Source: Citromicrobium bathyomarinum (GTDB lineage: Bacteria; Pseudomonadota; Alphaproteobacteria; Sphingomonadales; Sphingomonadaceae). Taken from it: a stretch of 64,000 nucleotides of DNA. The stretch is taken from NCBI GenBank assembly GCA_001306305.2, contig CP155577.1, forward strand, positions 310,001 to 374,000. Direction: 5' to 3'. A model generated the notes under the pieces. It was given only the letters and a program-made list of their open reading frames with translations, did not search any database and had not been told where the DNA came from. Below, one piece after another: positions 34,447 to 45,744 of the stretch. The translations under genes were made by a program, and so were the position numbers. How positions within the stretch are numbered: the first letter of the stretch is position 1; every line of letters begins with the position of its first letter.

Positions 34447-37400
34447 TTGCTCGGATAATTGATGCCTCGATCGCCAACCGCCTGTTTATCGTTCTCGCCG
34501 CCGTCGCGGTAACGCTGGCCGGTTTCTGGGCGGTGCGCACGACGCCGGTCGACGCGTTGCCCGATCTGTCCGATGTGCAGGTTGTGGTCCGGTCAAACTA
34601 TCCGGGGCAGGCCCCCCGGATCGTCGAGGACCAAGTCACCTACCCCCTGGCAACGACCATGCTTTCGGTGCCGGGGGCGAAAACCGTCCGCGGCTACTCG
34701 ATGTTCGGCGACAGCTATGTCTATATCATCTTCGAGGACGGTACCGACCTCTACTGGGCGCGATCGCGTGTGCTCGAATATCTCAACCAGGTGCAGAACC
34801 GCCTGCCCGATGGCGTCACGAGCACGCTTGGGCCCGATGCAACCGGTGTGGGGTGGATCTACGAATATGCGCTCGTCGACCGGACCGGCGGGCACGACCT
34901 TGCCGGACTGCGCAGCCTGCAGGACTGGTTCCTGCGCTACGAGCTCAAGACGATTCCCGGCATTGCCGAGGTCGCCAGCGTCGGCGGAATGGTCAAGCAA
35001 TACCAGGTCGTGCTGGAACCTTACCGGATGGCATCGCTCGGCGTGACTCACGCCGAGATCGTGAGCGCAATCCAGGCCGCCAACCAGGAAGCGGGCGGCT
35101 CGATCGTCGAGATGGGCGAAGCCGAATATATGGTCCGCGCCTCGGGCTATCTCGGCGACCTCGAGGATTTTCGGCAGATTCCACTACGCACTGCGAGCGG
35201 CGGCATTCCGGTCACGCTTGGCGACGTAGCGACAATCCAGGTAGGCCCCGAGCTGCGCCGTGGCATCGCCGAGCTCAATGGCGAAGGCGAGGTTGCCGGG
35301 GGCATCATCGTTCTGCGGCAGGGCGCGGATGCGCGAAGCGCGATCCAAGCCGTGGAACTCAAACTCGACGACTTGCAGGCAAGCCTTCCCGAAGGCGTCG
35401 AGATCGTCACGACCTACGATCGCTCTCAGCTCATCGATGCGTCTATAGAGAACCTCACCACGAAGCTCATCGAAGAGTTTATCGTCGTGGCGCTCGTATG
35501 CGCGCTGTTCCTCTGGCACGCGCGTTCGGCACTTGTCGCCATCATCACCCTGCCTTTGGGCGTGCTCGCGGCCTTCATCGTGATGCGCATCCAGGGCGTT
35601 AATGCCAACATCATGTCGCTGGGTGGAATAGCCATCGCGGTCGGTGCGATGGTCGATGCCGCCGTCGTCATGATTGAGAACGCGCACAAGCATCTCGAGC
35701 GATGGGAACACGAGAATCCCGATACCGCGCTCGCGGTGAAGGAACGCTGGCGGATCATCGCCGATGCATCGAAGGAAGTGGGACCGGCGTTGTTCTTCAG
35801 TCTGCTGATCATTACGCTGTCGTTCCTACCGGTCTTCACCCTGCAGGCGCAGGAAGGGCGGTTGTTCGCTCCGCTCGCTTTCACCAAGACCTATGCCATG
35901 GCGGCCGCGGCCATTCTGTCGGTAACGCTGGTGCCGGTAATGATGGGATGGCTGATCCGTGGGAAGATCCCTTCGGAGGATTCCAATTTTCTCAACCGCT
36001 GGCTGACGAAAATCTATCGTCCGGGGCTCGACTGGGTCATGCGGCGCCCAAAGGCAACGCTGGTGATCGCGGCGCTGATCTTCCTGACCACCGCGATCCC
36101 CTTCACCCGGCTTGGCGGCGAGTTCCTCCCGCCGCTCGATGAAGGCGATTTGCTTTATATGCCGAGCGCGCTGCCCGGCCTTTCCCCCGGCGAGGCTTCG
36201 GCGCTGCTGCAGCGCACCGATCGCCTGATCAAGTCGGTCCCCGAGGTGGAAACGGTGTTCGGCAAGGCGGGGCGCGCCGATACAGCGACGGATCCGGCTC
36301 CCCTGACGATGTTCGAAACGACGATCCGCTTCAAGCCGCGCGAGGAGTGGCGCGAGGGAATGACGCCCGATCTGCTGGTCGAGGAACTTGACCGGGTCGT
36401 TCAGGTGCCGGGCCTCGCCAATGTCTGGGTGCCGCCGATCCGCAACCGGATCGACATGCTCGCGACCGGGATCAAGAGCCCGATCGGGGTCAAGGTTTCA
36501 GGCGACGATCTCGATCAACTCGAACGCGTTGCACTCGATGTGGAGCGTATCGCCAAGACCGTGCCTGGCGTGAGTTCCGCCCTGGCGGAGCGCCTGTCGA
36601 GCGGTCGCTATGTCGATGTCGATATCGACCGGATGGCGGCCGCGCGATACGGGCTCAACATTGCCGACATCCAGCAGATCGTCTCTGGTGCAGTTGGCGG
36701 TGCCAATGTCGCACGGACGGTCGAGGGGCTGGCGCGCTATCCGATCAATGTGCGCTATCCCCGCGAAATCAGGGACAGCGTCGAGGAACTCAGGGCCTTG
36801 CCGGTTCTGACGCCGTCCGGCCAACAGATCACGCTTGGCACTGTCGCCCGTATCGCCGTCAGCGACGGTCCGCCCATGCTCAAGAGCGAACAGGGCCGAC
36901 TGACCAGCTACATCTACGTCGACGTCCGGGGCCGCGATCTTACTTCGGTGGTCGCCGATCTGCAGGAGGTCGTCGCCGCGGGTGTCGATCTTCCTGCCGG
37001 CGTCAGCCTGTCCTATGCGGGCCAGTTCGAATATCTGACGCGCGCCTATGAGCGACTGAAGGTCGTGGTTCCCGCGACGCTTGCGATCATTTTCCTGCTG
37101 CTCTATCTCATTTTCCGGCGCTGGGACGAAGCCTTGCTGATCATGGGCACGCTGCCCTTCGCGCTGACGGGCGGATACTGGTTGCTCTATCTGATGGGCT
37201 ACAACCAGTCGGTGGCGACTGCGGTCGGTTTCATCGCGCTTGCCGGCGTCTCCGCCGAATTCGGCGTAGTGATGCTGATTTACCTGAAAGCCGCACTGGA
37301 GCGGCGACGCGGTGATCTGAGCGCCGAAGAAGTAGACGAGGCCATCCGGGAAGGCGCGCTCCTGCGCGTGCGGCCCAAGGCGATGACCGTCGCAGTCATC

Positions 37401-37610
37401 CTTGCGGGTCTCTTTCCGATCCTGATCGGCACCGGCGCGGGCTCGGAAGTCATGAGCCGCATCGCCGCGCCGATGGTTGGCGGCATGATCACCGCCCCGC
37501 TCCTGTCCATGTTCCTGCTTCCCGCCGCCTATCTGTTGTTGCGGCGCCCCCGTCCGGAAAAACCGGCCAACCCTCAAGGAGAAGAAGAGTGCGTACCCCA
37601 ACCTACATGA
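34443..37610 (+). CDS. cusA: Heavy-metal RND efflux pump (CusA-like)
   Basis: Inner-membrane proton-driven exporter of copper/silver type, 1055 residues with twelve helices in two repeats. It opens [20 protein letters not shown] with [13 protein letters not shown] (HME-RND signature). The proton-relay helix reads [19 protein letters not shown]. The periplasmic parts carry [17 protein letters not shown] and, in the second half, methionines and [18 protein letters not shown] usual for CusA. The ATG at 34443 overlaps the adaptor stop, and the 3' end overlaps the next gene by 22 bp. Confidence 0.95.
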   Translation: MIARIIDASIANRLFIVLAAVAVTLAGFWAVRTTPVDALPDLSDVQVVVRSNYPGQAPRIVEDQVTYPLATTMLSVPGAKTVRGYSMFGDSYVYIIFEDGTDLYWARSRVLEYLNQVQNRLPDGVTSTLGPDATGVGWIYEYALVDRTGGHDLAGLRSLQDWFLRYELKTIPGIAEVASVGGMVKQYQVVLEPYRMASLGVTHAEIVSAIQAANQEAGGSIVEMGEAEYMVRASGYLGDLEDFRQIPLRTASGGIPVTLGDVATIQVGPELRRGIAELNGEGEVAGGIIVLRQGADARSAIQAVELKLDDLQASLPEGVEIVTTYDRSQLIDASIENLTTKLIEEFIVVALVCALFLWHARSALVAIITLPLGVLAAFIVMRIQGVNANIMSLGGIAIAVGAMVDAAVVMIENAHKHLERWEHENPDTALAVKERWRIIADASKEVGPALFFSLLIITLSFLPVFTLQAQEGRLFAPLAFTKTYAMAAAAILSVTLVPVMMGWLIRGKIPSEDSNFLNRWLTKIYRPGLDWVMRRPKATLVIAALIFLTTAIPFTRLGGEFLPPLDEGDLLYMPSALPGLSPGEASALLQRTDRLIKSVPEVETVFGKAGRADTATDPAPLTMFETTIRFKPREEWREGMTPDLLVEELDRVVQVPGLANVWVPPIRNRIDMLATGIKSPIGVKVSGDDLDQLERVALDVERIAKTVPGVSSALAERLSSGRYVDVDIDRMAAARYGLNIADIQQIVSGAVGGANVARTVEGLARYPINVRYPREIRDSVEELRALPVLTPSGQQITLGTVARIAVSDGPPMLKSEQGRLTSYIYVDVRGRDLTSVVADLQEVVAAGVDLPAGVSLSYAGQFEYLTRAYERLKVVVPATLAIIFLLLYLIFRRWDEALLIMGTLPFALTGGYWLLYLMGYNQSVATAVGFIALAGVSAEFGVVMLIYLKAALERRRGDLSAEEVDEAIREGALLRVRPKAMTVAVILAGLFPILIGTGAGSEVMSRIAAPMVGGMITAPLLSMFLLPAAYLLLRRPRPEKPANPQGEEECVPQPT

Positions 37611-37975
37611 TCCTGCTCGCGGCACCGCTGGCGCTTGCAGCCTGCGACGCTGCAGACGACAGCTCAGAGACCATGATGTCAGACGACATGGCGAACTCGG
37701 ACAGCATGCCCATGTCAGGCGAAATGCCGATGGCGGAGGAGACCGGCGGCGAGCAGAGCGCCAGCGCGGAGGGAACGGTTACAGCCATCGATTCCGAGGC
37801 GGGCACGGTGACCATCGAGCATGGTCCGGTCGAAAGTATCGGATGGCCCGCGATGACCATGACCTTCGAAGCCGACGCGCAAATCCTCGAACAGGTCAGT
37901 GTCGGTGAGGGAATAGCCTTTGAATTTCGTACTGGAACCGAAGGCAGCGTCGTTACCTCGGTAACGCCGCGATAG
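37589..37975 (+). CDS. cusF: CusF-like copper-binding lipoprotein
   Basis: 128 residues. A lipobox (LALAAC) is followed by a Met/Asp/Ser stretch and a CusF beta-barrel: [22 protein letters not shown] and [11 protein letters not shown], with the Met-Trp-Met copper(I) site partly visible (W, M, M; the histidine is in IEHG). Start is GTG at 37589, with AAGGAGAAGA upstream, inside the end of cusA. It duplicates the CusF domain fused to the adaptor. Confidence 0.9.
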   Translation: MRTPTYMILLAAPLALAACDAADDSSETMMSDDMANSDSMPMSGEMPMAEETGGEQSASAEGTVTAIDSEAGTVTIEHGPVESIGWPAMTMTFEADAQILEQVSVGEGIAFEFRTGTEGSVVTSVTPR

Positions 37976-38033
37976 GACGGTGGGTGGGAGGCGCTCGGTT
38001 GCGCCGGTGCCTCCCACGCAAAAACAGGTGAAT

Positions 38034-39575
38034 ATGCCAGGTATCGACAGGCCCGACTTTAAGGATCGCCGCGACTTCATCAAGAGCGCCGGCCTCGCGG
38101 CGACGGGTTTCGCCGCGCTGCCGCTGCTGGGTTGCGGTACGCAAAGCAGGATGTCGCTCGATCAGGGAGGCGAAAGCAATCCTCTTGCCATACCTCGGCT
38201 ACAGGCAGGAACGATCGAACGGGGCGAGCGTGTCTTTCGCCTGTCCCTGACACCGGGCGAGAAAGAATTCGTGCCCGGCACGGCGTCACCGACGATCGGT
38301 ATCGACGCATCCTATCTCGGCCCGACCCTCGAAATGCGCCGCGGCGAACAGGTTCGCTTTCACATCGACAACAAGCTTGCCGAAGATGCGACCGTTCACT
38401 GGCATGGTTTCGAACTTCCCGCCACAGCGGATGGCGGGCCGCACCAGCTCATACGGCCCGGTGAGCGCTGGAGCCCGTCCTTCGAAATACGCCAGCGCGC
38501 TTCGTTATACTGGTATCATTCGCATCTGCATCGCCGGGCCGGACCACAGGTCTATGCCGGACTTGCTGCCCCGATCTACGTGCGCGACGAGGAAGAGGAT
38601 CGCCTCGATCTGCCGAGCCGGTACGGTGTAGATGACATACCGCTCGTCGTGCAGGATCGCGTGATCGACGGCGCGGGCCGCCTTGTTTACCCGCTCGATA
38701 TGCACTCGCGGATGATGGGGGTGATGGGTGAGCGCATCTATGTGAACGGAACGGCCAATGCCGTTTTCGAGGCCGCCGCCGGTCCGCTGCGCCTGCGGCT
38801 TCTCAATGGATCGAATGCGCGGTTCTACACCTTCTCGCTCGAAGGTGATCGTCCGATGCAACTCATCGCAAGCGATGGCGGCCTGCTTGCCGCGCCAAGC
38901 GAGGTTCGCAGTCTTACCCTTGCCCCAGGCGAACGCGCACAAGTGATCGTCGATCTTTCCGAAGGGCGCCCGCTCCGGCTGATTGCCAGCAGCCCTGCTA
39001 ACGCCATGGGCATGATGGGCGGGCAAGGCGGGGGTATGATGGGCGGCGGAATGATGGGAAACCGGGCCGATCGCGAGAGGCAGGGGCGCACGTTTTCGAT
39101 CCTCGATATGCGCCCCTCAGGCGCGTCAACTCCAGTAATGCTCCCGCCCACTCTGGCCGCGCTTGCTGCGCCAGACCCCTCACTCGCCGTTCGCAGCCGC
39201 CGTTTCGTGCTCGATATGGGCATGATGGGCCGGGGCATGTCGATCAACGGCGAAACCATGGACATGGACGTCATCAATCAGCGCGTACCGGTGGGTCAGT
39301 GGGAAATATGGGAAATCGCCAACGCATCGATGATGGCCCATCCCTTTCATATTCATAACGTGCAGTTCCGCTTGCTCGACCGGGACGGTCGGCCTCCGCG
39401 GGCGGAAGAGGCGGGCTTCAAGGACACCGTAATCGTCAACCCGCGTGAACAGGTCAGGCTGCTGTTGCGGTTCGAAGAAAATACCGATCCCGACACTCCC
39501 TACATGTATCACTGCCATATCCTCGAGCACGAGGACGCAGGCATGATGGGGCAGTTCGTGGTGATGGCCAATTAG
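38034..39575 (+). CDS. Multicopper oxidase (CueO/CotA-like)
   Basis: 513-residue periplasmic oxidase with a Tat-like signal ([16 protein letters not shown]) followed by LLGC, possibly a lipobox. Copper sites are complete: [29 protein letters not shown] and [18 protein letters not shown] Met-rich loop ([17 protein letters not shown]) near residue 325 resembles the CueO copper-sensing loop. It is distinct from CopA above (no SGMDHGS repeats). It lies 58 bp after cusF and 13 bp before the ATPase gene. Confidence 0.93.
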   Translation: MPGIDRPDFKDRRDFIKSAGLAATGFAALPLLGCGTQSRMSLDQGGESNPLAIPRLQAGTIERGERVFRLSLTPGEKEFVPGTASPTIGIDASYLGPTLEMRRGEQVRFHIDNKLAEDATVHWHGFELPATADGGPHQLIRPGERWSPSFEIRQRASLYWYHSHLHRRAGPQVYAGLAAPIYVRDEEEDRLDLPSRYGVDDIPLVVQDRVIDGAGRLVYPLDMHSRMMGVMGERIYVNGTANAVFEAAAGPLRLRLLNGSNARFYTFSLEGDRPMQLIASDGGLLAAPSEVRSLTLAPGERAQVIVDLSEGRPLRLIASSPANAMGMMGGQGGGMMGGGMMGNRADRERQGRTFSILDMRPSGASTPVMLPPTLAALAAPDPSLAVRSRRFVLDMGMMGRGMSINGETMDMDVINQRVPVGQWEIWEIANASMMAHPFHIHNVQFRLLDRDGRPPRAEEAGFKDTVIVNPREQVRLLLRFEENTDPDTPYMYHCHILEHEDAGMMGQFVVMAN

Positions 39576-39588
39576 GGGAGAACGACAG

Positions 39589-41928
39589 ATGAGCGATGGG
39601 CACAATGCAATCGAGGGTATGGCGACCGACCCCGTTTGCGGAATGAGCGTGAAGATGGACGGCGCCCGCTTCGTCGATCGACACGAGGGTGGCGACCATT
39701 ACTTCTGCTCCTCGCGCTGCCTCGACAAGTTCCGCGCGGATCCGGAGATGTATCTTTCGAAGGCGCACCTCGATGCTGTCGAGGATGTCCCGGAAGGTAC
39801 CATATACACCTGTCCGATGCATCCGGAGATCCGGCAGCCGGGGCCGGGCTCTTGCCCGATATGCGGGATGGCCCTCGAACCCGAAACGGTCACTCTGAAC
39901 GAGGGCCCCGATCCCGAACTCGTCGACATGCGGCGAAGGTTCTGGTGGAGCGCGCTCTTCACGCTGCCGCTCTTCGCCTATGCGATGGGCGACATGATCC
40001 CGTCGCGACCGTTCGATCAGGTCATCGAACCCGCTATCGCGCAGTGGCTGCAGCTCCTGCTGGCAACTCCGGTGGTGCTTTGGGGCGGCTGGCCCTTCTT
40101 CACCCGCGCGCTGCAATCGGTCCGGACCATGAACCTCAACATGTTCACCCTGATCGGCTTCGGCGTCGCCATCGCCTATCTGTTCAGCCTTGTGGCAACC
40201 CTCGCCCCGGACATCTTTCCCGAGGCATTCCGCGATCATGCGGGCCGGGTCGGCGTCTATTACGAGGCCGCAGCGGTTATCACGACCCTCGTGCTGCTCG
40301 GGCAGGTGCTCGAGCTCAAGGCGCGCGGATCGACATCGAGCGCCTTGCGAGCGCTTCTCGAACTCGCACCCCCGACCGCGATGAAGATCTTCGGTCGCGG
40401 GGACGAGCGCGAAGTACCGCTCGATGAATTGACGTCGGGGGACCTGCTGCGCGTGCGTCCGGGCGACAAGGTCCCCGTCGATGGCACGCTCGAGGATGGA
40501 AGCAGTGCCATCGACGAATCCATGATCAGTGGCGAACCCATTCCCGTCAAGAAAAGCGCGGGCGATCCCGTGATCGGGGGCACCGTAAACCAGACCGGCA
40601 GCTTCACCATGCGCGCGACGCAGGTCGGCGCGGACACCATGCTCTCGAAGATCGTGCAGATGGTCGCGGAGGCCCAGCGCAGCCGGGCACCGATCCAGCG
40701 GCTCGCCGACCAGGTCACCGGATGGTTCGTACCCATCGTCGTCCTTGTCGCTATCGTGAGTTTTGTCGTCTGGGCCATCTGGGGACCGGCACCGGCCCTT
40801 GCCTACGCGCTCGTCAACGCGGTCGCCGTTCTGATCATCGCGTGTCCCTGCGCGCTCGGACTGGCGACGCCGATGTCGATCATGACCGGTACCGGCAAGG
40901 GCGCGCAGCACGGGATCCTGATCAAGAACGCCGAAGCGCTCGAAACGCTGGAAAAGATCGATACGCTGGTCGTCGACAAGACCGGAACGCTGACCCGGGG
41001 CAAGCCTGATCTTGTCGACGTAAAACCGCAGCCAAATTTCGACGAGCAGGAATTGCTGAGCCTTGTCGCTGCCGTTGAGAGAGGAAGCGAGCATCCGCTC
41101 GCCCACGCGATCGTGGAAGGGGCTCAAAACAGGGGCGCTGCCATTCTCGACGCTTCCGATATCGAATCCGTGACCGGCGAAGGTATCCAGGCAAATGTCG
41201 ACAAGCGCCTGGTCGCGATCGGGAATGAAAAGATGATGGAGCGTATAGGGGCGCTCGAAGAAGGCTGGCGGTCAACGGCGGACGAAGGCCGAAGCCTCGG
41301 ACAGACGGTGATGTTCGTGGCCGTGGACGGGGCACCGGCAGGCCTTATCGCGGTCGCCGATCCGATCAAGGCAACCAGCCGCACCGCTATTGCCGCGTTG
41401 CATGAGCGCGGCATCAAGATCGTGATGCTTACCGGCGACAGCGAAGCCACCGCGCGTGCGGTAGCAAGCCAGGTCGGTATCGACGAAGTCGAAGCGAACG
41501 TCTCGCCCGAGGACAAACATCGCAAGATCGAGCAGTTGAAGAGCGATGGTCGCCGGGTCGCTATGGCCGGCGACGGCATAAACGACGCACCCGCGCTTGC
41601 CGCTTCGCATGTCGGCATCGCGATGGGAACGGGTACCGATGTCGCGATCGAAAGCGCGGGCGTGACATTGGTGCGCGGCGACCTCGTCGGCGTTGTTCAG
41701 GCGCTCGTCCTGTCTCGGGCCACTATGCGCAACATCAGGCAGAACCTGTTCTTTGCCTTTGCGTATAATGCGCTCGGCATACCGGTCGCAGCAGGTGTCC
41801 TCTATCCATGGACCGGGTTGCTTTTGAACCCGATGATCGCGGCCGCAGCGATGAGCCTGTCTTCGGTATCGGTGATCGGCAACGCCCTGCGCCTGCGCGG
41901 CCTCGCTCTTCCCAAATTCGATACCTGA
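39589..41928 (+). CDS. copA-type ATPase: Copper-exporting P1B-ATPase with YHS and HMBD domains
   Basis: 779-residue transporting ATPase. In place of HMA domains the N-terminus has a YHS domain ([29 protein letters not shown]) and a heavy-metal-binding segment ([20 protein letters not shown]). The transport motif is CPC (419-421), the phosphorylated residue D463 in DKTGTLTRG, with [11 protein letters not shown] in EHPLAHAIV, and [10 protein letters not shown]. These mark a copper/silver pump. It is co-directional with cus and the oxidase, giving cytoplasm-to-outside copper export. Confidence 0.94.
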   Translation: MSDGHNAIEGMATDPVCGMSVKMDGARFVDRHEGGDHYFCSSRCLDKFRADPEMYLSKAHLDAVEDVPEGTIYTCPMHPEIRQPGPGSCPICGMALEPETVTLNEGPDPELVDMRRRFWWSALFTLPLFAYAMGDMIPSRPFDQVIEPAIAQWLQLLLATPVVLWGGWPFFTRALQSVRTMNLNMFTLIGFGVAIAYLFSLVATLAPDIFPEAFRDHAGRVGVYYEAAAVITTLVLLGQVLELKARGSTSSALRALLELAPPTAMKIFGRGDEREVPLDELTSGDLLRVRPGDKVPVDGTLEDGSSAIDESMISGEPIPVKKSAGDPVIGGTVNQTGSFTMRATQVGADTMLSKIVQMVAEAQRSRAPIQRLADQVTGWFVPIVVLVAIVSFVVWAIWGPAPALAYALVNAVAVLIIACPCALGLATPMSIMTGTGKGAQHGILIKNAEALETLEKIDTLVVDKTGTLTRGKPDLVDVKPQPNFDEQELLSLVAAVERGSEHPLAHAIVEGAQNRGAAILDASDIESVTGEGIQANVDKRLVAIGNEKMMERIGALEEGWRSTADEGRSLGQTVMFVAVDGAPAGLIAVADPIKATSRTAIAALHERGIKIVMLTGDSEATARAVASQVGIDEVEANVSPEDKHRKIEQLKSDGRRVAMAGDGINDAPALAASHVGIAMGTGTDVAIESAGVTLVRGDLVGVVQALVLSRATMRNIRQNLFFAFAYNALGIPVAAGVLYPWTGLLLNPMIAAAAMSLSSVSVIGNALRLRGLALPKFDT

Positions 41929-41972
41929 GCGATGGGGACGGGACGGAGATCGCAGGAGTGACGAATCAGACG

Positions 41973-42449
41973 ATGCAGGATCAGGACCAAATCTCTGAGG
42001 AATCGCGCGAATGGCGCGGTGCTCATCCAGCCCTCTGGATCGCGATATTCGGAATTCTCATCGCTTTCGCCTGGGAGATGCTCCAGCTTCCTTTCTACCA
42101 GTCGGGAGGTCTGTCGCCTGCCGAGGCAGCACGTCGCTGCGGCCTGGCCTCGTTCGGCGATGCCGGGATCATGGTGGCCGCTTATCTCGGCGCCTCTGTC
42201 GGCAGTGGTAAAACGCCGTGGCTCGTAGACTGGCCGATCTCGCGTTTTGTCGTGTTCCTGGGAATCGGCCTGGGCATTACTGCCATGGTCGAAGTGCTGG
42301 CTGTCGGTGCCGACTGGGGGTGGTCCTATAGTGCAATCATGCCGCTGGTGCCCGGAACCAAAATCGGTCTCATACCGATCGCGATGTGGGTCGCGGTTCC
42401 CACAGCCTCCTTGTGGCTCGCGCGCCGTCTCGGCACCGGACCCCGCTGA
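41973..42449 (+). CDS. Four-helix membrane protein, unknown
   Basis: 158 residues with four predicted helices (ALWIAIFGILIAFAWEMLQLP, GDAGIMVAAYLGASVG, FVVFLGIGLGITAMVEVLAVGA, IGLIPIAMWVAVPTASLWLA). The WEMLQLPFYQ and DWGWSYSAIMPLVPG segments recur in small proteins near copper ATPases, but no function is known. A GTG at 41958 is also in frame, with CAGGAG close by; the ATG at 41973 is chosen for spacing. It follows the ATPase by 45 bp and converges with the iron-permease gene. Confidence 0.72.
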   Translation: MQDQDQISEESREWRGAHPALWIAIFGILIAFAWEMLQLPFYQSGGLSPAEAARRCGLASFGDAGIMVAAYLGASVGSGKTPWLVDWPISRFVVFLGIGLGITAMVEVLAVGADWGWSYSAIMPLVPGTKIGLIPIAMWVAVPTASLWLARRLGTGPR

Positions 42450-42466
42450 TCGCAAACCGGGATCAC

Positions 42467-44419
42467 CTATCCCTCGACAGCTGCCGGCTGCGGTCCCGAT
42501 GGTGATCGACTTATCCGAAATCCGGCAATCAGAGCGAGCAGCGTGAGCAATTGCGCGCCGATCGTCTCGACAGTCGGGAAGAAGCCGAGTTCGGCGAGGC
42601 GCGGCAAGCCGGCAATGAAAGTGGCGGAAAGAACTCCGGCCTCCTGGAAAGCGCCCACGCCCTTGCCCGCGAGAATGACCGCAAGGATCGCAATCAGGAT
42701 AGCACTATAGCGGAAGAACTGGGTGATCGGCAGTTTGCGGCTGTAGCGCAGCATAACCCATGCGATGAACGCTAGCAGCGCGACTGCGGACAAGGCACCT
42801 GCCAATATGATGCCGCTGCTCTGCGGGTTCCACAGGGCAGCGTAGAACAGAATAGTCTCGAACGCTTCCCGGTAGACGACCACGAATGCAAGACCAAAGA
42901 GAAACCATGCCGATCCGCGCGAAAGCGCCTTGCCCATTTTTTCCTGGATATAGCGCCGCCACTCCTCGGCCTGGGATTTGCCGTGCATCCAGATCCCGAC
43001 CGATACGAGAATGACAGCCGCAAGCAGCGCGCCGATCCCTTCGGTCATCTCGCGGCTCGCCCCGCTGATGCTTACGAAGTAGGTTGCTACGACCCAGGTG
43101 GCGACACCTGCGAAAAGAGCAGCGATCCACCCACCATGGATATAGGGCAATACCTCGGAGCGCTGCGACTTTTTCACAAAGGCGATCATGGCGATCACAA
43201 CCAGAATTGCTTCGATCCCCTCGCGCAGGAGAATGGTGAACGCCCCGAGAAAGGTCGAGATTTCGCTGGCCGCCTCAGGAGCCAACGCTTCCTCGGCTCT
43301 TGCCAGCAGACTATCGATGCGAGCCCTTAGTTGCTGTAGTTCGGATGGATTCGCACCGGACTCTATTCCGGCCCGGAATTGCCCGAGCGCCTGTTCTACC
43401 TCCCGCATCAAACCGCCATCGCGCGTTGCCAGGAGGGCCTCCAGGGGTTCAAACCCGTCGAGATAGGCAGACAGGGCAAGCTGCCGCGCTTCCTCTCGGT
43501 TGCCAGCCCGATAAGCTGACAGGCTGCGATCGAGCGTATCGCGAACGAAGGCGAGCGAACCTGCGTCATTTGCCTGTCCCACCGCATCGGGATTGGCGCG
43601 AAGATAGGCCATGACGGCGAGCGCACGGTCCTCACCGATCTGCTCGGCCAGACTTTCCGGTGTGAGCGCGGCGAGCGTCTCGAGATCGGGGACAAGCTGG
43701 CGTATGCCATCATCTTCCCGCCAAATACGCTCGCCCTTGGCCACATCTTCAAAAGCAATGCTGCCGGCATGGAATGCAAGCGCCCAGCGATCCTCGTCGG
43801 ACAGCGATGCGAAGCTGGCCATGGACGTTCCTTCCAGCCCTTGCGTGATGACCTGGTAAAGCCCGAACGCACTGCGCTGCCGCGCCCGGTCGATATCGGT
43901 GAAGTCGATCGGCGGGGGATCAAGTGCCTGCATTGCGGCCGGTGGCGCACTTCCGGCGGCGCCGTGACACGAGGCGCAGTTCTGCGCGAAGAGAGTGCGG
44001 GCGCGGTCAAGGTCGGGCGCTTGCGAAGGGGCAAGCGGAACCGGGTAGGCTGTCAGCAACGAGGCTGCCAGCGCGCGCGCTAAGCGCCCAACTCGCTCGG
44101 CGGGTTCCTTATTGGCGATCAGAGCTCGCAGCTGGTCCGATCGGCGGATGAGTGCTTGATTGTCTTTAGTATCCGGCAATGCAGCGATCTGCCGCGCCAC
44201 GACATCGGAAAACTCCACCATTTCGCGATATTCGAATTCGTCGGCAACACGTCCCTCGGAAACGGCGGAGGCGTAGTCGACCGCGATATAATCGAGCAGA
44301 CGCCATGTGGTTCGCACGTCGGGTTCTTCCGCGTTCGCGGTGACGGACAGACACAGCGCAAGCGCCAGCAGAATGAGCCGCAGTGCCGGATGGACGGTGG
44401 CGGAGACGATGCGATGCAT
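42467..44419 (-). CDS. Cytochrome c-FTR1 family iron permease fusion
   Basis: 650 residues: signal peptide, a periplasmic part with one heme motif CASCHG (about residue 150), a long helical linker, then the seven-helix FTR1 permease. The ferroxidase-coupled iron motifs are LLREGIEAIL and VVYREAFETILF (each REXXE). The cytochrome may accept electrons from ferrous iron before transport. A palindromic iron-box-like sequence (44438-44454) lies just upstream of the ATG. It converges on the membrane protein gene with a 17-bp gap. Confidence 0.91.
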   Translation of the reverse strand: MHRIVSATVHPALRLILLALALCLSVTANAEEPDVRTTWRLLDYIAVDYASAVSEGRVADEFEYREMVEFSDVVARQIAALPDTKDNQALIRRSDQLRALIANKEPAERVGRLARALAASLLTAYPVPLAPSQAPDLDRARTLFAQNCASCHGAAGSAPPAAMQALDPPPIDFTDIDRARQRSAFGLYQVITQGLEGTSMASFASLSDEDRWALAFHAGSIAFEDVAKGERIWREDDGIRQLVPDLETLAALTPESLAEQIGEDRALAVMAYLRANPDAVGQANDAGSLAFVRDTLDRSLSAYRAGNREEARQLALSAYLDGFEPLEALLATRDGGLMREVEQALGQFRAGIESGANPSELQQLRARIDSLLARAEEALAPEAASEISTFLGAFTILLREGIEAILVVIAMIAFVKKSQRSEVLPYIHGGWIAALFAGVATWVVATYFVSISGASREMTEGIGALLAAVILVSVGIWMHGKSQAEEWRRYIQEKMGKALSRGSAWFLFGLAFVVVYREAFETILFYAALWNPQSSGIILAGALSAVALLAFIAWVMLRYSRKLPITQFFRYSAILIAILAVILAGKGVGAFQEAGVLSATFIAGLPRLAELGFFPTVETIGAQLLTLLALIAGFRISRSPSGPQPAAVEG

Positions 44420-44437
44420 GAGGGGTCTCTATATCTG

Positions 44438-44454
44438 TTGCAATTAATTCGCAA
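44438..44454 (-). promoter_or_regulatory. Fur/Mur-like palindrome before iron permease
   Basis: On the minus strand TTGCGAATTAATTGCAA, an imperfect palindrome of 17 bp with TTGC/GCAA arms, 19 nt before the ATG at 44419. AT-rich, in the only gap before the iron permease. Similar in form to alphaproteobacterial Fur/Mur boxes; not proven. Confidence 0.5.
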
Positions 44455-44515
44455 TAGCAGGGTGTAGACGGAAATGTATTTCCTCCAACCCCCGATCGCG
44501 GGGATATTCTGGAGT

Positions 44516-45133
44516 TTAGGTAGAGCGCAGTTCGCCACGGGCCTGTTTGGAGACTTCGGCACTTCCCCACACCGCCAGTCCTGCCATGATGCTCGCCACA
44601 ACCAGATCGGGCCACGCACGGCCGGTGCCGAAAACGCCAATCGCTGCCGCCAGCACGGCGATATTACCGATCGCGTCGTTGCGCGAACAGATCCACACCG
44701 AGCGCATGTTCGCATCGCCCGAGCGATACCGGAACAGCATCGCGGCGACGGCGAGATTTACCGCCAGAGCAAGAGAACCGATGGCGCCCATCGTTCCCGG
44801 GTCGGGCGACGCCCCGACAAAGAAACCCCAGATGGCCGAGCCGAGCACCCACAGGCCGAAAGCCAGCATGGTCGCCGCCTTTACGAGAGCCGCACGCGCG
44901 CGCCAGACGAGCGCCATCCCCGCTACACCGAGACTGATAGCATAGTTTGCCGCATCACCGAGAAAGTCGAGCGCGTCGGCCTGCAAGGCGCGCGAATCCG
45001 CAGCAATGCCTGCCACGATCTCCACGCCGAACATGATTGCATTAAGGCCCAGTGCGATCCACAGAATGCGCCGCCATGTCGGATCGTTGTTGTTTGCACC
45101 GGCCTCATCGGGGCCGCAGCAGGTCTTTCCCAT
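44516..45133 (-). CDS. CDF cation efflux transporter
   Basis: 205-residue cation diffusion facilitator with six helices and no C-terminal cytoplasmic domain. The N-terminus has MGKTCCGPDEAG, with a Cys pair that could bind metal. Site A reads ADALDFLGDAANY (DxxxD) and the second half NDAIGN. Such short CDFs next to CadR/PbrR-type regulators export Zn, Cd, Pb or Co. It is divergent from the merR gene and read from the promoter at 45160-45190. Confidence 0.9.
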   Translation of the reverse strand: MGKTCCGPDEAGANNNDPTWRRILWIALGLNAIMFGVEIVAGIAADSRALQADALDFLGDAANYAISLGVAGMALVWRARAALVKAATMLAFGLWVLGSAIWGFFVGASPDPGTMGAIGSLALAVNLAVAAMLFRYRSGDANMRSVWICSRNDAIGNIAVLAAAIGVFGTGRAWPDLVVASIMAGLAVWGSAEVSKQARGELRST

Positions 45134-45159
45134 TTACTCGACTCCTTGCGTCGATCCGC

Positions 45160-45190
45160 CCTATGCGCCTTGTAGTAACTACAAGGTCAA
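45160..45190 (-). promoter_or_regulatory. MerR-type operator-promoter of the CDF gene
   Basis: On the minus strand TTGACC (45190-45185), a 19-nt spacer, then CATAGG (45165-45160). A perfect palindrome CCTTGTAGT-A-ACTACAAGG (45168-45186) fills the spacer. The overlong spacer with a dyad inside is the signature of MerR-family activated promoters. The merR start is 19 bp to the right. Confidence 0.85.
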
Positions 45191-45208
45191 GCGGCAGGAG
45201 CCTTTGTC

Positions 45209-45607
45209 ATGAGAATTGGTCAACTTGCCCGGATAACCGGCGTCAAATCCGAAACAATCCGCTTCTACGAGCGTGAGGGTATCCTCGCTGCCCCTCCACG
45301 CACGCGGGCCAATTATCGCGATTATGGACCAGCAGAGGAAGCGCGCCTTAACTTCATACGGCGCGCGCGTGATCTCGGCTTCTCCATGGCACGCATCAGG
45401 GAATTGCTCGATCTCTCCGATGATGCCGACCGGTCCTGCGCGGGCATCGACGCTCTGGCCAGAAGCCATCTCGGCGAGGTCGAGCGCAAGATCGCGAGCC
45501 TGGAGGCGTTGCGGACGGAACTTGGGCGTATGATCGCTGCCTGCGAGCAAGACACTGTAGGCGATTGCCGCATCATCGATGCACTTGCGGGTACCGCCGA
45601 GCCTTGA
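45209..45607 (+). CDS. MerR-family metal regulator (CadR/PbrR-like)
   Basis: 132-residue dimeric regulator that twists overlong promoters when metal binds. HTH MRIGQLARITGVKSETIRFYERE, wing ANYRDYGPAEEARLNFI, then a dimerisation helix. Cysteines C77 (SCAGID), C112 and C120 (CEQDTVGDC) fit the Cd/Pb/Zn group; CadR and PbrR use C77, C112 and C119, so the last loop is one residue longer. It should control the divergent CDF gene and itself. CueR-type copper sensing is unlikely, as the C-terminal spacing differs. Confidence 0.9.
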   Translation: MRIGQLARITGVKSETIRFYEREGILAAPPRTRANYRDYGPAEEARLNFIRRARDLGFSMARIRELLDLSDDADRSCAGIDALARSHLGEVERKIASLEALRTELGRMIAACEQDTVGDCRIIDALAGTAEP

Positions 45608-45744
45608 TGTCCGCGCCTCGTGCGCCAGTTCGGTCAGGCTCGCCAATGCACGGCTTTTGTCGGCCGCCCATAAGAGACTTAACTTCGGGAAAGGCCGACG
45701 AGTGCGAAGCTGCCCGTGTCGCCATCCCGGGTCTGTCGAACGGG

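Noticed and set aside
39454-41127. 557-residue minus-strand frame opposite the copper ATPase
   Set aside because: Low-complexity Asp/His/Arg composition from reversed coding; the ATPase is certain.
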